A DNA stretch of 25,277 nt. Source: JANWKQ01 sp964624635. GTDB lineage: Bacteria; Bacteroidota; Bacteroidia; CAIKAF01. The notes beneath the pieces are model-generated. The model saw only the letters and a program-made list of their open reading frames with translations, did no database searches and was not told the origin of the DNA. Where the stretch lies: NCBI GenBank assembly GCA_964624635.1, contig CAZUXM010000036.1, positions 1 through 25,277 on the forward strand. Reading direction: 5' to 3'. Below, piece by piece: positions 1-8,291 of the stretch; the stretch's first letter is position 1, and the number at the start of each line of letters is the position of its first letter. The position numbers and the translations under genes are program-made.

Positions 1-631
1 CATGTCCCCCTATTTTTATATTCTCAATCCCATCATCCCCTATTATTCCTCCCCATAAAGTATCATCTAAATCAAGCACTAAAACCTTTTTGTTTTTTCC
101 TTGTGCAGTATTCAAAATATTTTTACAAGCGGTAGCAGCTGATTTAAAAACGTTTTTATGAAAAGGGGTTTTGCTCAAATACCATAGTGGTGATGAAACA
201 GCGTTTTCTCCTTGCTGAATCATCCATGAAGTAGAATCCAGTATTACAAAATCAGTTGATTCAATATGGGTTAATGCTAATTGTAAAGAATATAATTTTT
301 TGCGCAAGTCAAAACCCTGAAACATATTAAACGCAGGAGAGTCAATAGCAGGAGGAATAATAATGCTTAAAGAAAAATGTTGTTTAAGTTTTGAAGCCAA
401 ATCCTGAAGATGAATGTTCATGGCTTCCGCCATCATCACATCGCGTAACGAAATCCAACAAATGCAAATATCTTTTTTAGGTTGAGTATCTGAGATGGAC
501 ATTAAATACGGAAACATTTGCCCTAACTCTACGCTTTCTACTTCTGAGCCAACAAATTCTTTTTTTAAAACTGCATTAAAATTTTGCAGGTTAAAATTGG
601 CTAGAGTGAATATGTTTGGCTTGTTGGTCAT
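1..631 (-). CDS. FkbH-like HAD-IIIC family protein (3' end outside window)
   Basis: The first 210 residues are visible; the gene runs off the left edge. The N-terminal ~180 residues resemble the N-terminal region of FkbH-like proteins. They are followed by the HAD phosphatase nucleophile motif DLDDT (residues 187-191) inside VLVLDLDDTLWGGIIGDDG, which is very characteristic of the HAD-IIIC/FkbH subfamily. FkbH enzymes take 1,3-bisphosphoglycerate, dephosphorylate it and load the glyceryl unit onto an acyl carrier protein. An ACP gene lies directly upstream with an ATGA stop/start overlap (628-631), which fits a functional pair. The usual C-terminal GNAT-like part, if present, is outside the window. 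I infer that it supplies an acyl unit to the glycan locus. Family assignment is strong; the actual acyl product is unknown. Confidence 0.88.
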   Translation of the reverse strand, partial: MTNKPNIFTLANFNLQNFNAVLKKEFVGSEVESVELGQMFPYLMSISDTQPKKDICICWISLRDVMMAEAMNIHLQDLASKLKQHFSLSIIIPPAIDSPAFNMFQGFDLRKKLYSLQLALTHIESTDFVILDSTSWMIQQGENAVSSPLWYLSKTPFHKNVFKSAATACKNILNTAQGKNKKVLVLDLDDTLWGGIIGDDGIENIKIGGH

Positions 632-948
632 TTTTGAGTAAGTCCATAAACATGATTCACCAATGAATCAATATTATGCAATATATTTTCCTTATTTTCA
701 AGAATATGATTCACATCAAATGAAATATCTACTGTACGTTGGTCGTTATCAAGGGCTTCGTCAATACTGATAAGAAGATTAACAATACCCATGCTATCCA
801 GTACACCTTTTTCGGTGTATCCCGGACGTGAAAAAATAATGGCTCCCGGTTTTTTTTCGAGTTGCTCATCATCTTCCTGCATTTCGTTGAATTCGTTGAT
901 GGCAGTATATACTATTTCGAATATATCTTCTCTTGTTACAGCTTTCAT
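628..948 (-). CDS. Atypical acyl carrier protein paired with FkbH
   Basis: This 106-residue acidic protein carries an ACP-like phosphopantetheine attachment site, VLDSMGIVNLL, with the modifiable serine at residue 52. The predicted helix II (ISIDEAL) follows it. It is longer than a typical ACP (75-80 aa) because of an insertion of about 25 residues (roughly 22-46, with EDDEQLEKKPG) between helix I and the DSM loop. Its stop overlaps the start of the FkbH-like gene by four bases, implying translational coupling. It most likely carries the C3 unit made by that protein. A near-consensus TAnnTTTA element lies just upstream on the minus strand (954-961), so a separate promoter is possible. A housekeeping role in fatty-acid synthesis is unlikely given the insertion and the neighbours. 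Confidence 0.8.
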   Translation of the reverse strand: MKAVTREDIFEIVYTAINEFNEMQEDDEQLEKKPGAIIFSRPGYTEKGVLDSMGIVNLLISIDEALDNDQRTVDISFDVNHILENKENILHNIDSLVNHVYGLTQK

Positions 949-988
949 AGATATAAATGTACTATTTTTTTACACGTTAGACTAACAC

Positions 989-2185
989 TTAAGATAGTAA
1001 AGTCTCCTCCATCAAGGCATCAGCCATATACTTGGTGGCCCAGTTGGGGAACCCGAAAGGTTCATATTTCCCCCATATAGGAAAAGATCCCGGCAATGCG
1101 CCATTACCATCTCCTTTGATGACCATGCAGGAGTGTTGAATATATACCAGTTGATTATTTATTTTTGATACAGCTTCAGCGTATTTTTTATCACCCGTTA
1201 GCTTATATAATTTTGACCAAATAATAGAAGTTTGTGCACAACCTGTACAAATCATATATTCTGATGAATACCAATTTTCATCAAACCTACCATTGAGATA
1301 TTTATTTTGATTGAATAATAATAAAAGTTTATCAGCTGCTTTTTTGCCCGCATCAATATATTTTTTATCATTTAAAATTTCACCACTGTTAATCAAACCA
1401 TCAATGGTATAGGCAATCGTATGTAAAATAGGTCTATCGTTATGTTTAATAGTATTATCGGTATTAAAAAACCAACCATTGGACTTCTGCTGACTTAATA
1501 CCCAATCAAGATTTTTGATAGCAGCATTTTTATAGCGAGTGTCGTTGGTAATTTCGTATATCATCAACATTGGGTGAACCACATAACTATCATACACCCT
1601 GGTTTTTTTCATATAGGCCGTTTGTATCCAACTACCATCTTCTTCTTGTGTATCTACTAACCAATTGCAAGCTTTTATCATCGATTGTAGATACTTATCG
1701 GCTTTGGTCATTTCATAAGCCACTAACAAACCTCTTAATACCTGCCCCGTATTAAATACTACTTCTTCTCTGTTTTGATGTATATATCCGGATTGCCAAC
1801 CTCCTGACGGTTTTTGGATTTTCACTAACCAATCAGAACAACTAATAATGGTTTCATTAATTTCTGCTTTTTTTTCAGGATAATAATAGGCGTATTTAGA
1901 CAATGTAGGTATAATGTATCCGGTAGTTTCAGGATATGGACTTGTCCATCCGTCAGTAATATAATAAGTGCCCATTCCATCATCATTAGAATGCGTTTTT
2001 GCACGTAATAACCAATTTATATTCAAATCAAGTGATTGTTTTTTTTCACTCGAAGAAAAAGATTTTTTTAAAAATTGTTTTGTAATATAATAGTTAACAA
2101 AATGATTAAATAGAATCGTTTTTTCTTTTTTACTAATGATGGTAATAAAAAAGAAACGGAAATATCTTTTTAATGAGTTAATCAT
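989..2185 (-). CDS. Alpha/alpha-toroid (six-hairpin-like) protein in glycan locus
   Basis: This 398-residue protein has tandem helical-hairpin repeats. Each contains a W-[LV]-x2-Q-x3-G-W signature: WLVKIQKPSGGWQ (119-131), WLVDTQEEDGSW (175-186) and WVLSQQKSNGWF (228-239). PETTGY (85-90) and CTGCAQ (313-318) are further conserved-looking clusters. Q-x-G-W repeats of this type occur in (alpha/alpha)6 toroids such as six-hairpin glycosidases, glucuronyl C5-epimerases and terpene-cyclase-like folds. The hydrophobic N terminus (residues 8-18) may anchor it but is flanked by lysines and is not a clear cleavable signal. Its start overlaps the epimerase stop as ATGA (2182-2185), so it belongs to the same glycan operon. 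I infer a glycan-modifying or glycan-cleaving role; the reaction cannot be named from the sequence. Confidence 0.65.
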   Translation of the reverse strand: MINSLKRYFRFFFITIISKKEKTILFNHFVNYYITKQFLKKSFSSSEKKQSLDLNINWLLRAKTHSNDDGMGTYYITDGWTSPYPETTGYIIPTLSKYAYYYPEKKAEINETIISCSDWLVKIQKPSGGWQSGYIHQNREEVVFNTGQVLRGLLVAYEMTKADKYLQSMIKACNWLVDTQEEDGSWIQTAYMKKTRVYDSYVVHPMLMIYEITNDTRYKNAAIKNLDWVLSQQKSNGWFFNTDNTIKHNDRPILHTIAYTIDGLINSGEILNDKKYIDAGKKAADKLLLLFNQNKYLNGRFDENWYSSEYMICTGCAQTSIIWSKLYKLTGDKKYAEAVSKINNQLVYIQHSCMVIKGDGNGALPGSFPIWGKYEPFGFPNWATKYMADALMEETLLS

Positions 2186-3324
2186 TTAACAAAAGTAACT
2201 AGACTTTGTAGAATGTTTTCCGAAGCTTCACCATCACCATATAAATCCTGATATTCAGGTAGAGGTACTCCCAATAATCTCATAGTTGAGTTGATGATGT
2301 CTTCTTTATAAGCATCAGCACAAACACCGTATCCAACATCAATAATTTCCTGCCATTCAGTCTCTGTGCGAAGTATTATGGATGGTTTATGTAAGAAATA
2401 AGCTTCTTTTTGTAAGCCTCCAGAATCAGTAATGACTGCTCTACAATTGCTTAGGTATAAAAGATTTTTGAAATATGAAAATGGTTCGGTAATGATGATA
2501 TTAGCATGTGCCGATACTTTACCATACATGTATTGAAATTCCGGTTGTTTTAATCTTTCCGAAGTTCTAGGATGCATGGGGAACAAAACTTTATATTTAT
2601 ATACGTCTGCCAACTCATAAATAGATTCAAGAATTTGATTTAGCCTCACTACATCATCGGTATTAAAATCTCGGTGAACAGTACATAAAATATAATTATT
2701 GGATTCTAATCCATATTCAAGTGCAGTGTTGTTACTATATTTTTCCTGATAGTATAATACATTATCAAGCATTACATCACCTACATTGAGTAGCAAAGGT
2801 TTATCAACTGTTGGTCTGTTTTTAAAAATTCCATCATATCCTTCTAAGCTCAGGTTTTCTACCGCCTTATCTGTTGGACAGAATAAAAAAGTAGACACGT
2901 GATCAGTAAGCCTTCTGTTTACTTCTTCAGGCATTGATTTTTTGAAAGATCTTAATCCTGCTTCAACATGTGCTATAGGAATATTAAGTTTAGCAGCAGT
3001 AAGTGCAGCTGCTAAAGTTGAATTGGTATCACCATATACGAGTACACAATCCGGTTTATCACTTAAGAATATTTTTTCTAAAGCACCCATCATTTTTCCG
3101 GTCATGTCTCCATGAGTACTACCCCCAATACCAAGATCGTGTGCAGGGGAGGGTATTCCTAATTCACTAAAAAAAACATCACTCATATTATGGTCAAAGT
3201 GCTGACCTGTATGTATGATGGTTTCTTTTATTTTATCAGCAAAATGGTTGTTGATGCAACGGCTGATGGCAGCAGCTTTAATGAATTGTGGTCGGGCTCC
3301 AACTACTGTATAAATATGCAACAT
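2182..3324 (-). CDS. wecB: UDP-N-acetylglucosamine 2-epimerase (non-hydrolysing)
   Basis: This protein interconverts UDP-GlcNAc and UDP-ManNAc, providing ManNAc-type sugars for surface polysaccharide. It is 380 residues, the normal family length. Visible motifs are GARPQFIK (9-16), TGQHFD (39-44), YGDTNST (97-103), HVEAGLRS (119-126) and PEEVNR (132-137); they include the expected acidic catalytic residues. A later CTVHRD segment and TDSGGLQKEA complete the GT-B fold nucleotide site. I chose the ATG at 3324 because it gives the canonical short N terminus before the first beta strand. The frame stays open to a TTG at 3339, which is less likely. It is the first visible gene of the minus-strand glycan operon, 85 bases after radC. 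Some homologues act on other UDP-HexNAc sugars, so the exact substrate is inferred. Confidence 0.92.
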   Translation of the reverse strand: MLHIYTVVGARPQFIKAAAISRCINNHFADKIKETIIHTGQHFDHNMSDVFFSELGIPSPAHDLGIGGSTHGDMTGKMMGALEKIFLSDKPDCVLVYGDTNSTLAAALTAAKLNIPIAHVEAGLRSFKKSMPEEVNRRLTDHVSTFLFCPTDKAVENLSLEGYDGIFKNRPTVDKPLLLNVGDVMLDNVLYYQEKYSNNTALEYGLESNNYILCTVHRDFNTDDVVRLNQILESIYELADVYKYKVLFPMHPRTSERLKQPEFQYMYGKVSAHANIIITEPFSYFKNLLYLSNCRAVITDSGGLQKEAYFLHKPSIILRTETEWQEIIDVGYGVCADAYKEDIINSTMRLLGVPLPEYQDLYGDGEASENILQSLVTFVK

Positions 3325-3409
3325 GGGGCTAATATACAAATTTGATTTTTAACCCAGATATTATATTTGTATTACTGATTTTGGTGAGGTTTTACAAGGG
3401 TTTTAGAGG

Positions 3410-4114
3410 TTATAATAACCCCTCGTCAGCAAATGAAAAATAACCATTATCTGTAAATATAATATGATCGATTACTGGGATGTCCAACAACTTTCCGGCT
3501 TCTTTAATTTTTGTAGTTAACTGTTTATCAGCTTGGCTGGGTGTTTTATTTCCACTAGGGTGATTATGAACTAATATAATACCGCATGAAAGGCAATCAG
3601 CACCTGTTTTAAATATCATCCTGGCGTCTACTATAGTACCGGTTACACCCCCTGAAGTTGTTTTTTCTTTTCTTACTACTTCATTGGCCCGGTTCAAATA
3701 TATTACCCAAAACTCTTCATGAGGTAGATCAACCAACGACTCGTATATACAATCGTATGCATCAGCACTTGAATTGATTTTTTTCCTTTCAGGACCTTCT
3801 GAATCTTTTCTTCTTCTTCCTAATTCCAATGCAGCAATAATGGAAATGGCTTTTGCTTCTCCTATCCCTTTAAACTTCATCAGATCATGTATGGTTAACT
3901 TACTTAAAGAAGCCAGGTTGTTTTCTACCGAATCAAGTATATGTTTTGCCAATTCTACAGCTGATTGTTCACTGTTCCCACTTCCTATTAATATGGCTAT
4001 CAATTCAGCATTACTCAATACAGATTTACCTTTATACATAAGCTTCTCACGGGGCTGATCTTCTTCGCTCCATTGTTTGATGCTGAGTTTTGAGGTATTA
4101 TATTGATGTGCCAT
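3410..4114 (-). CDS. radC: RadC family JAB/MPN-domain protein
   Basis: This 234-residue protein has the complete RadC arrangement. An N-terminal helix-hairpin-helix region contains FKGIGEAKA (81-89). A C-terminal JAMM/MPN domain carries HNHPSG (183-188) and the following D196, which are the metal-binding residues of the H-x-HPSG-x6-PS-x2-D signature. Length and both ends match the family. RadC was named as a DNA repair protein, but its biochemical role is not settled; JAMM proteins are zinc-dependent hydrolases. It is the last gene of a tight set with the secreted protein and the LOG-family gene, three bases apart at each junction, downstream of uvrA. No strong terminator follows it, only a weak hairpin overlapping its stop codon. 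Confidence 0.95.
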   Translation of the reverse strand: MAHQYNTSKLSIKQWSEEDQPREKLMYKGKSVLSNAELIAILIGSGNSEQSAVELAKHILDSVENNLASLSKLTIHDLMKFKGIGEAKAISIIAALELGRRRKDSEGPERKKINSSADAYDCIYESLVDLPHEEFWVIYLNRANEVVRKEKTTSGGVTGTIVDARMIFKTGADCLSCGIILVHNHPSGNKTPSQADKQLTTKIKEAGKLLDIPVIDHIIFTDNGYFSFADEGLL

Positions 4115-4117
4115 TGT

Positions 4118-4591
4118 TTACTTTTTTTCAATTTCAACGGTAATCATTTCGTATATGGCCTTCTCTTTATTTGATTCAAAAGTGATCATATAATCAATAC
4201 TATTATGCTGTATTTTATAAGTACCGCTTGAATTATATTCTTTCTTTTTTAAAGTCTTTTTCAGACTTTTGGTAATGATATTTTTACCGGAACGGTCTTT
4301 CCATATCAAAGTAAGTACTTTGTATTTTGTATCAAAATTGATATACTCATATATACCATTTACTTCTTTTTTATACTCTAATAATTTGGATTGTTGAGTA
4401 GGAGGAATATACTTAAATCCAATCTTACTAAGATTTTTATTCCATTCAACTGTATCAGCATGACTTGATAGAAACGATAGTGTTTCTATATCTGCCAAAA
4501 CAAAAGTTTCTTCATTAATCTCAAACTTTGTTACCTGACCAAACAAGGGGCCTCCAATAAATATCAATACATATAATAATCCCTTCTTCAT
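4118..4591 (-). CDS. Small secreted protein of unknown function
   Basis: I do not recognise this 157-residue protein. It has an N-terminal signal peptide (MKK, then a hydrophobic run ending near FGQ at residues 17-19) and a mature part rich in lysine, serine and beta-branched residues. No cysteine pair, metal motif or repeat is visible. The C-terminal half (roughly 95-157) alternates polar and hydrophobic residues as in a beta-rich periplasmic domain. It sits three bases from the upstream LOG-family gene and three bases from radC. It is therefore almost certainly co-transcribed with them, although export to the periplasm makes a direct DNA-repair role unlikely. Confidence 0.8.
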   Translation of the reverse strand: MKKGLLYVLIFIGGPLFGQVTKFEINEETFVLADIETLSFLSSHADTVEWNKNLSKIGFKYIPPTQQSKLLEYKKEVNGIYEYINFDTKYKVLTLIWKDRSGKNIITKSLKKTLKKKEYNSSGTYKIQHNSIDYMITFESNKEKAIYEMITVEIEKK

Positions 4592-4594
4592 TAT

Positions 4595-5326
4595 TTAGAA
4601 GTTAGGTTTGAGGGTGTATTTAGAATAGAAATCAACAATGATTTGTACAGCTTCATCAGCAGTATCTACCAGCTTAAATAAATTCAAATCCTGTGGTGAA
4701 ACGTTTTTTTCCTGTTCCAACATGCTTGTTTTTATCCAATCCAATAATCCACTCCAGTAAGAGGTTCCTACCAAAACAATGGGGAATTTGCCGATCTTTA
4801 ATGTTTGAATCAATGTTAATGCTTCAAATAATTCATCTAAGGTTCCAAATCCTCCAGGTAAAACGATAAACCCTTGTGAGTACTTAACAAACATTACTTT
4901 ACGTGCAAAGAAATAATCGAAGTCAATATTTTTATCTGAATCAATATAAGGATTCGAATGTTGCTCAAACGGAAGATCAATATTTAATCCTACTGATTTT
5001 CCACCTCCTGCTTTGGCTCCTTTGTTTCCGGCTTCCATAATTCCTGGACCGCCTCCTGTAATAATTCCAAAACCTTGTGAGGTTAGTTTATGGGCAATCT
5101 CAGTAGCTAACTGGTAATATGGATTTTCTGGCTTGGTTCTAGCACTTCCGAAGATAGATACACAAGGACCAATTTTTGATAATTTTTCAAACCCATTTAC
5201 AAATTCACCCATCAACTTAAATAGTACCCAAGAGTCGTTAGTTCGAATTTCGGTCCAATCTTTTTCTTTAAAAGCTTCTATAATCTTTTCTTCTTGTGGG
5301 TCGTTGGTTTTATTGTTGTCTGCCAT
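4595..5326 (-). CDS. LOG family Rossmann-fold protein (TIGR00730 type)
   Basis: This 243-residue protein has both signatures of the LOG (Lonely guy) family: GGGPGIMEAGNKGA (91-104) and PGGFGTLDE (157-165), plus the ARK-x-MF segment (141-146) between them. LOG proteins are phosphoribohydrolases that release bases from nucleoside monophosphates; plant members activate cytokinins. Many bacterial members were once labelled lysine decarboxylases, which is probably wrong. The N-terminal ~50 residues extend beyond the minimal LOG domain, as in the longer bacterial subgroup. It lies 52 bases downstream of uvrA and heads the three-gene set ending in radC. The substrate in this organism is likely a purine nucleotide but is not shown by the sequence. 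Confidence 0.9.
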   Translation of the reverse strand: MADNNKTNDPQEEKIIEAFKEKDWTEIRTNDSWVLFKLMGEFVNGFEKLSKIGPCVSIFGSARTKPENPYYQLATEIAHKLTSQGFGIITGGGPGIMEAGNKGAKAGGGKSVGLNIDLPFEQHSNPYIDSDKNIDFDYFFARKVMFVKYSQGFIVLPGGFGTLDELFEALTLIQTLKIGKFPIVLVGTSYWSGLLDWIKTSMLEQEKNVSPQDLNLFKLVDTADEAVQIIVDFYSKYTLKPNF

Positions 5327-5378
5327 AATAATTAGCGAAAATTTATTCTACAATATATTAAATTCAGTGTAATATATG

Positions 5379-8222
5379 CTACACTTTTTCTTTTACTTTT
5401 TTTACGGCAAGTTCTTTAGCAAGGAACTGCCCTGTATAGTTGTTTTTTAATTTAATGAGCTCTTCAGGTGTTCCCGAGAAAGTAACTTTTCCTCCCTTTA
5501 CCCCACCATCAGGTCCTATATCAATAATGTGATCTGCACATTTGATCACATCCATGTTGTGTTCTATTACCAAAACAGTATTTCCTTTATCTACCAACTG
5601 GTTCAATACATCCAACAATACTCTTACATCTTCAAAATGTAAACCCGTAGTAGGCTCATCTAAAATATACAGTGTATTCCCGGTATCCTTCCTGTTCAAT
5701 TCAGAAGCCAGTTTTACCCTTTGTGCTTCACCGCCTGATAAGGTGGTTGATGATTGACCAAGAGTAAGGTACCCTAATCCTATTTCGTTAAGTACTTTAA
5801 TTTTTTGAGTAATGTATGGAATAGGTTCAAAAAATTCGGTGGCTTGCTCAATAGTCATGTTCAATACATCAGAAATTGATTTTCCTTTGTATCTCACCTC
5901 AAGGGTTTCGCGGTTATACCTTTTTCCATTACAGGTTTCACATAAAACTTCCACATCCGGCAGGAAATTCATTTCAATTACTTTAAGCCCTGCACCTCCA
6001 CAAGTTTCACATCTACCTCCTTTTACATTAAAGGAAAATCTTCCGGGGTTATATCCACGTATTTTTGCTTCAGGTAATTCGGCAAATAAAGTACGTATAT
6101 CAGTAAAAACTCCGGTATACGTAGCAGGGTTTGAACGCGGTGTTCTTCCAATAGGCGATTGGTCGATACGAATAATCTTATCAATCTCTTCAAAACCTTT
6201 TACCTTCTTAAAAGGCAACGAAGGCATTTCACTTACTTTATATAAAATCTTATTTAGAGTAGGGAAGAGGGTTTCATTGATTAAACTTGATTTTCCGCTA
6301 CCACTTACTCCTGATACTACAATAAGTTTTCCCAGTGGAATTGAAATATCAACATTTTGTAAATTATGACCACTGGCTCCTAAAAGTTGCAAAGTATTGC
6401 CATTTCCTTCTCTTCGTTTTTTAGGAACATTAATGTTTTTTTTGCCATTCAGGAATTTTGCTGTTTCTGAATTTTGTTTTAAAAAATCTTTCGGTGTTCC
6501 TTCAGCAATGATTTTTCCGCCATGTACTCCAGCACCGGGACCTACATCCACAATGTAGTCTGATTCAAGCATCATATCTTTATCATGCTCAACCACGATA
6601 ACAGAGTTGCCTATATCTCTCAGTTGTTTTAAGGCATCAATCAATTTTGAATTATCTCGTTGATGTAATCCAATGCTGGGTTCATCTAATATGTACAATA
6701 CCCCTACCAGTTGAGAGCCTATTTGTGTTGCTAACCGAATTCGTTGGGCTTCTCCACCACTTAAGCTTCTGGTTGGTCTAGATAATGCCAGGTAGTCTAA
6801 CCCTACATTGAGTAAGAATGTAATTCTTTTTCTAATTTCTTTTAAAACTTCGGTGGCAATTTTATTTTGAGTAGCAGAAAGCCTTTTTTCAATCCCGTCA
6901 AAAAATTTCTGAAGTTGGTTGATGTCCAAATCCGATAATTCAGAAATGTTTTTATTGTCAATTTTAAAGTGTAAAGATTCTTTTTTCAATCGGGTGCCAT
7001 TACATTCAGGACAGATAATTCTATCCATAAAACTATGGGCCCATTTTTCAATATTTTTTGATCCTTCTTCCTGTAATTGATTATTGATAAAATTGGCGAT
7101 ACCTTCAAATTGTATGGTGTTTGAGCTGCCATCTTTATCTTTAATGGTCATAACATCTGATGTGCCATACAATAAAATATTAATGGCATCTTCATCAATA
7201 TCTTCAATCGGGTCATCGAGTTTAAAATCATGATGTTTTCCAATGGCTTCTATTTGACGAAAGATCCAACTGTCTTTATATGATCCTAATGGTACAATTC
7301 CTCCTTTTTTGATGCTTTTTTTAGCATCCGGAATAATTTTTTTGATATCAATCTCCAATACAGTTCCTAAGCCACTGCATCTGGTACAAGCCCCGTATGG
7401 CGAATTAAATGAAAATAAATTTGGAGCCGGTTCATCATAACTGATACCTGTTGTAGGACACATCAAATGCCTGCTTAAATGACGTGCTTTTTTCTCTTTT
7501 TTACCAACTACCATCATTCCCCCTTTGCCTTCTTTTAAAGCAGTAAGTACTGATCGTTTTAATCTTGAATCAGAAGCATCTTCCACTTCCAACGTGTCGA
7601 TTAAAATTTCTATATCATGTATTTTATATCGGTCAAGCTTTAAACCGTAGTTGAGTTCTTTGATTTCACCATCAATTCGAGCTTTTACATATCCCAGTTT
7701 GCGAATCTTTTCAAACAACTCTCTATAATGCCCTTTTCTTCCTTTTACTACAGGAGCAAGAATATGTACTTCTTTTTTTTCGTAATTTTTTACGATGGTA
7801 TCAACAATTTGCTCATCTGTATACTTTACCATTTTTTCGCCCGTGTTATACGAATACGCTTCACCTGCACGGGCATATAATAAACGTAAAAAATCGTAAA
7901 TCTCTGTAATGGTTCCTACTGTACTTCGCGGATTTTTATTAGTCGTTTTTTGCTCAATGGACACAACAGGACTCAATCCTTTGATGCGGTCAACGTCAGG
8001 TCGTTCCATTCCGCCTAAAAACTGACGTGCATAAGCTGAAAAACTTTCTACATATCTACGTTGCCCTTCGGCATAAATAGTATCAAAAGCCAGTGAACTT
8101 TTTCCGCTACCGCTCAGCCCGGTGATTACCACTAATTGATTACGTGGAATTTTAACATCAATATCCTTGAGGTTATTTTCACGGGCTCCGTAAACTTCTA
8201 TAAATTCTGCTTTTTTACTCAT
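5379..8222 (-). CDS. uvrA: Excinuclease ABC subunit A
   Basis: This is the DNA-damage-sensing ATPase of nucleotide excision repair and acts with UvrB and UvrC. At 947 residues it is full length. It contains two ABC modules: Walker A GLSGSGKSS (35-43) and GVSGSGKSS (638-646), signature LSGGE (487-491 and 828-832), and DEP Walker B motifs (513-515 and 855-857). The C-terminal zinc finger is intact (C738, C741, C761, C764), and C404/C407 form part of the insertion-domain CPEC. The first zinc module reads CPTTG at 255-259, lacking the second cysteine of the usual CPxC, although C279 and C282 remain. A TAnnTTTG promoter element lies 48 bases upstream (8271-8278). Confidence 0.98.
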   Translation of the reverse strand: MSKKAEFIEVYGARENNLKDIDVKIPRNQLVVITGLSGSGKSSLAFDTIYAEGQRRYVESFSAYARQFLGGMERPDVDRIKGLSPVVSIEQKTTNKNPRSTVGTITEIYDFLRLLYARAGEAYSYNTGEKMVKYTDEQIVDTIVKNYEKKEVHILAPVVKGRKGHYRELFEKIRKLGYVKARIDGEIKELNYGLKLDRYKIHDIEILIDTLEVEDASDSRLKRSVLTALKEGKGGMMVVGKKEKKARHLSRHLMCPTTGISYDEPAPNLFSFNSPYGACTRCSGLGTVLEIDIKKIIPDAKKSIKKGGIVPLGSYKDSWIFRQIEAIGKHHDFKLDDPIEDIDEDAINILLYGTSDVMTIKDKDGSSNTIQFEGIANFINNQLQEEGSKNIEKWAHSFMDRIICPECNGTRLKKESLHFKIDNKNISELSDLDINQLQKFFDGIEKRLSATQNKIATEVLKEIRKRITFLLNVGLDYLALSRPTRSLSGGEAQRIRLATQIGSQLVGVLYILDEPSIGLHQRDNSKLIDALKQLRDIGNSVIVVEHDKDMMLESDYIVDVGPGAGVHGGKIIAEGTPKDFLKQNSETAKFLNGKKNINVPKKRREGNGNTLQLLGASGHNLQNVDISIPLGKLIVVSGVSGSGKSSLINETLFPTLNKILYKVSEMPSLPFKKVKGFEEIDKIIRIDQSPIGRTPRSNPATYTGVFTDIRTLFAELPEAKIRGYNPGRFSFNVKGGRCETCGGAGLKVIEMNFLPDVEVLCETCNGKRYNRETLEVRYKGKSISDVLNMTIEQATEFFEPIPYITQKIKVLNEIGLGYLTLGQSSTTLSGGEAQRVKLASELNRKDTGNTLYILDEPTTGLHFEDVRVLLDVLNQLVDKGNTVLVIEHNMDVIKCADHIIDIGPDGGVKGGKVTFSGTPEELIKLKNNYTGQFLAKELAVKKVKEKV

Positions 8223-8270
8223 GAATGAATAGCCGCCAAATCATTTATCAATTTGGATTTTTAAGGCGGG

Positions 8271-8278
8271 CAAAGGTA
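8271..8278 (-). promoter_or_regulatory. Putative Bacteroidetes -7 element of uvrA
   Basis: The minus strand reads TACCTTTG, an exact match to the TAnnTTTG -7 consensus of Bacteroidetes primary sigma factor promoters, 48 bases upstream of the uvrA ATG. No convincing TTG -33 box was found at the usual spacing, so this rests on one box and position. Confidence 0.5.
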
Positions 8279-8291
8279 ATGAAAATGCTTG

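Noticed and set aside
3362..3369. TATATTTG on the plus strand between wecB and radC
   Set aside because: It matches the -7 consensus, but no plus-strand gene follows, so it is probably a chance match in AT-rich DNA.
3406..3424. Possible terminator at the end of radC
   Set aside because: The GGTTAT-A-ATAACC hairpin is short, overlaps the stop codon and has no T-tract in the transcribed direction, so I do not call it.
5812..6369. Open frame of 185 codons on the plus strand inside uvrA
   Set aside because: It lies entirely antisense to the conserved C-terminal half of uvrA, has no recognisable domain, and reflects the codon composition of the real gene.
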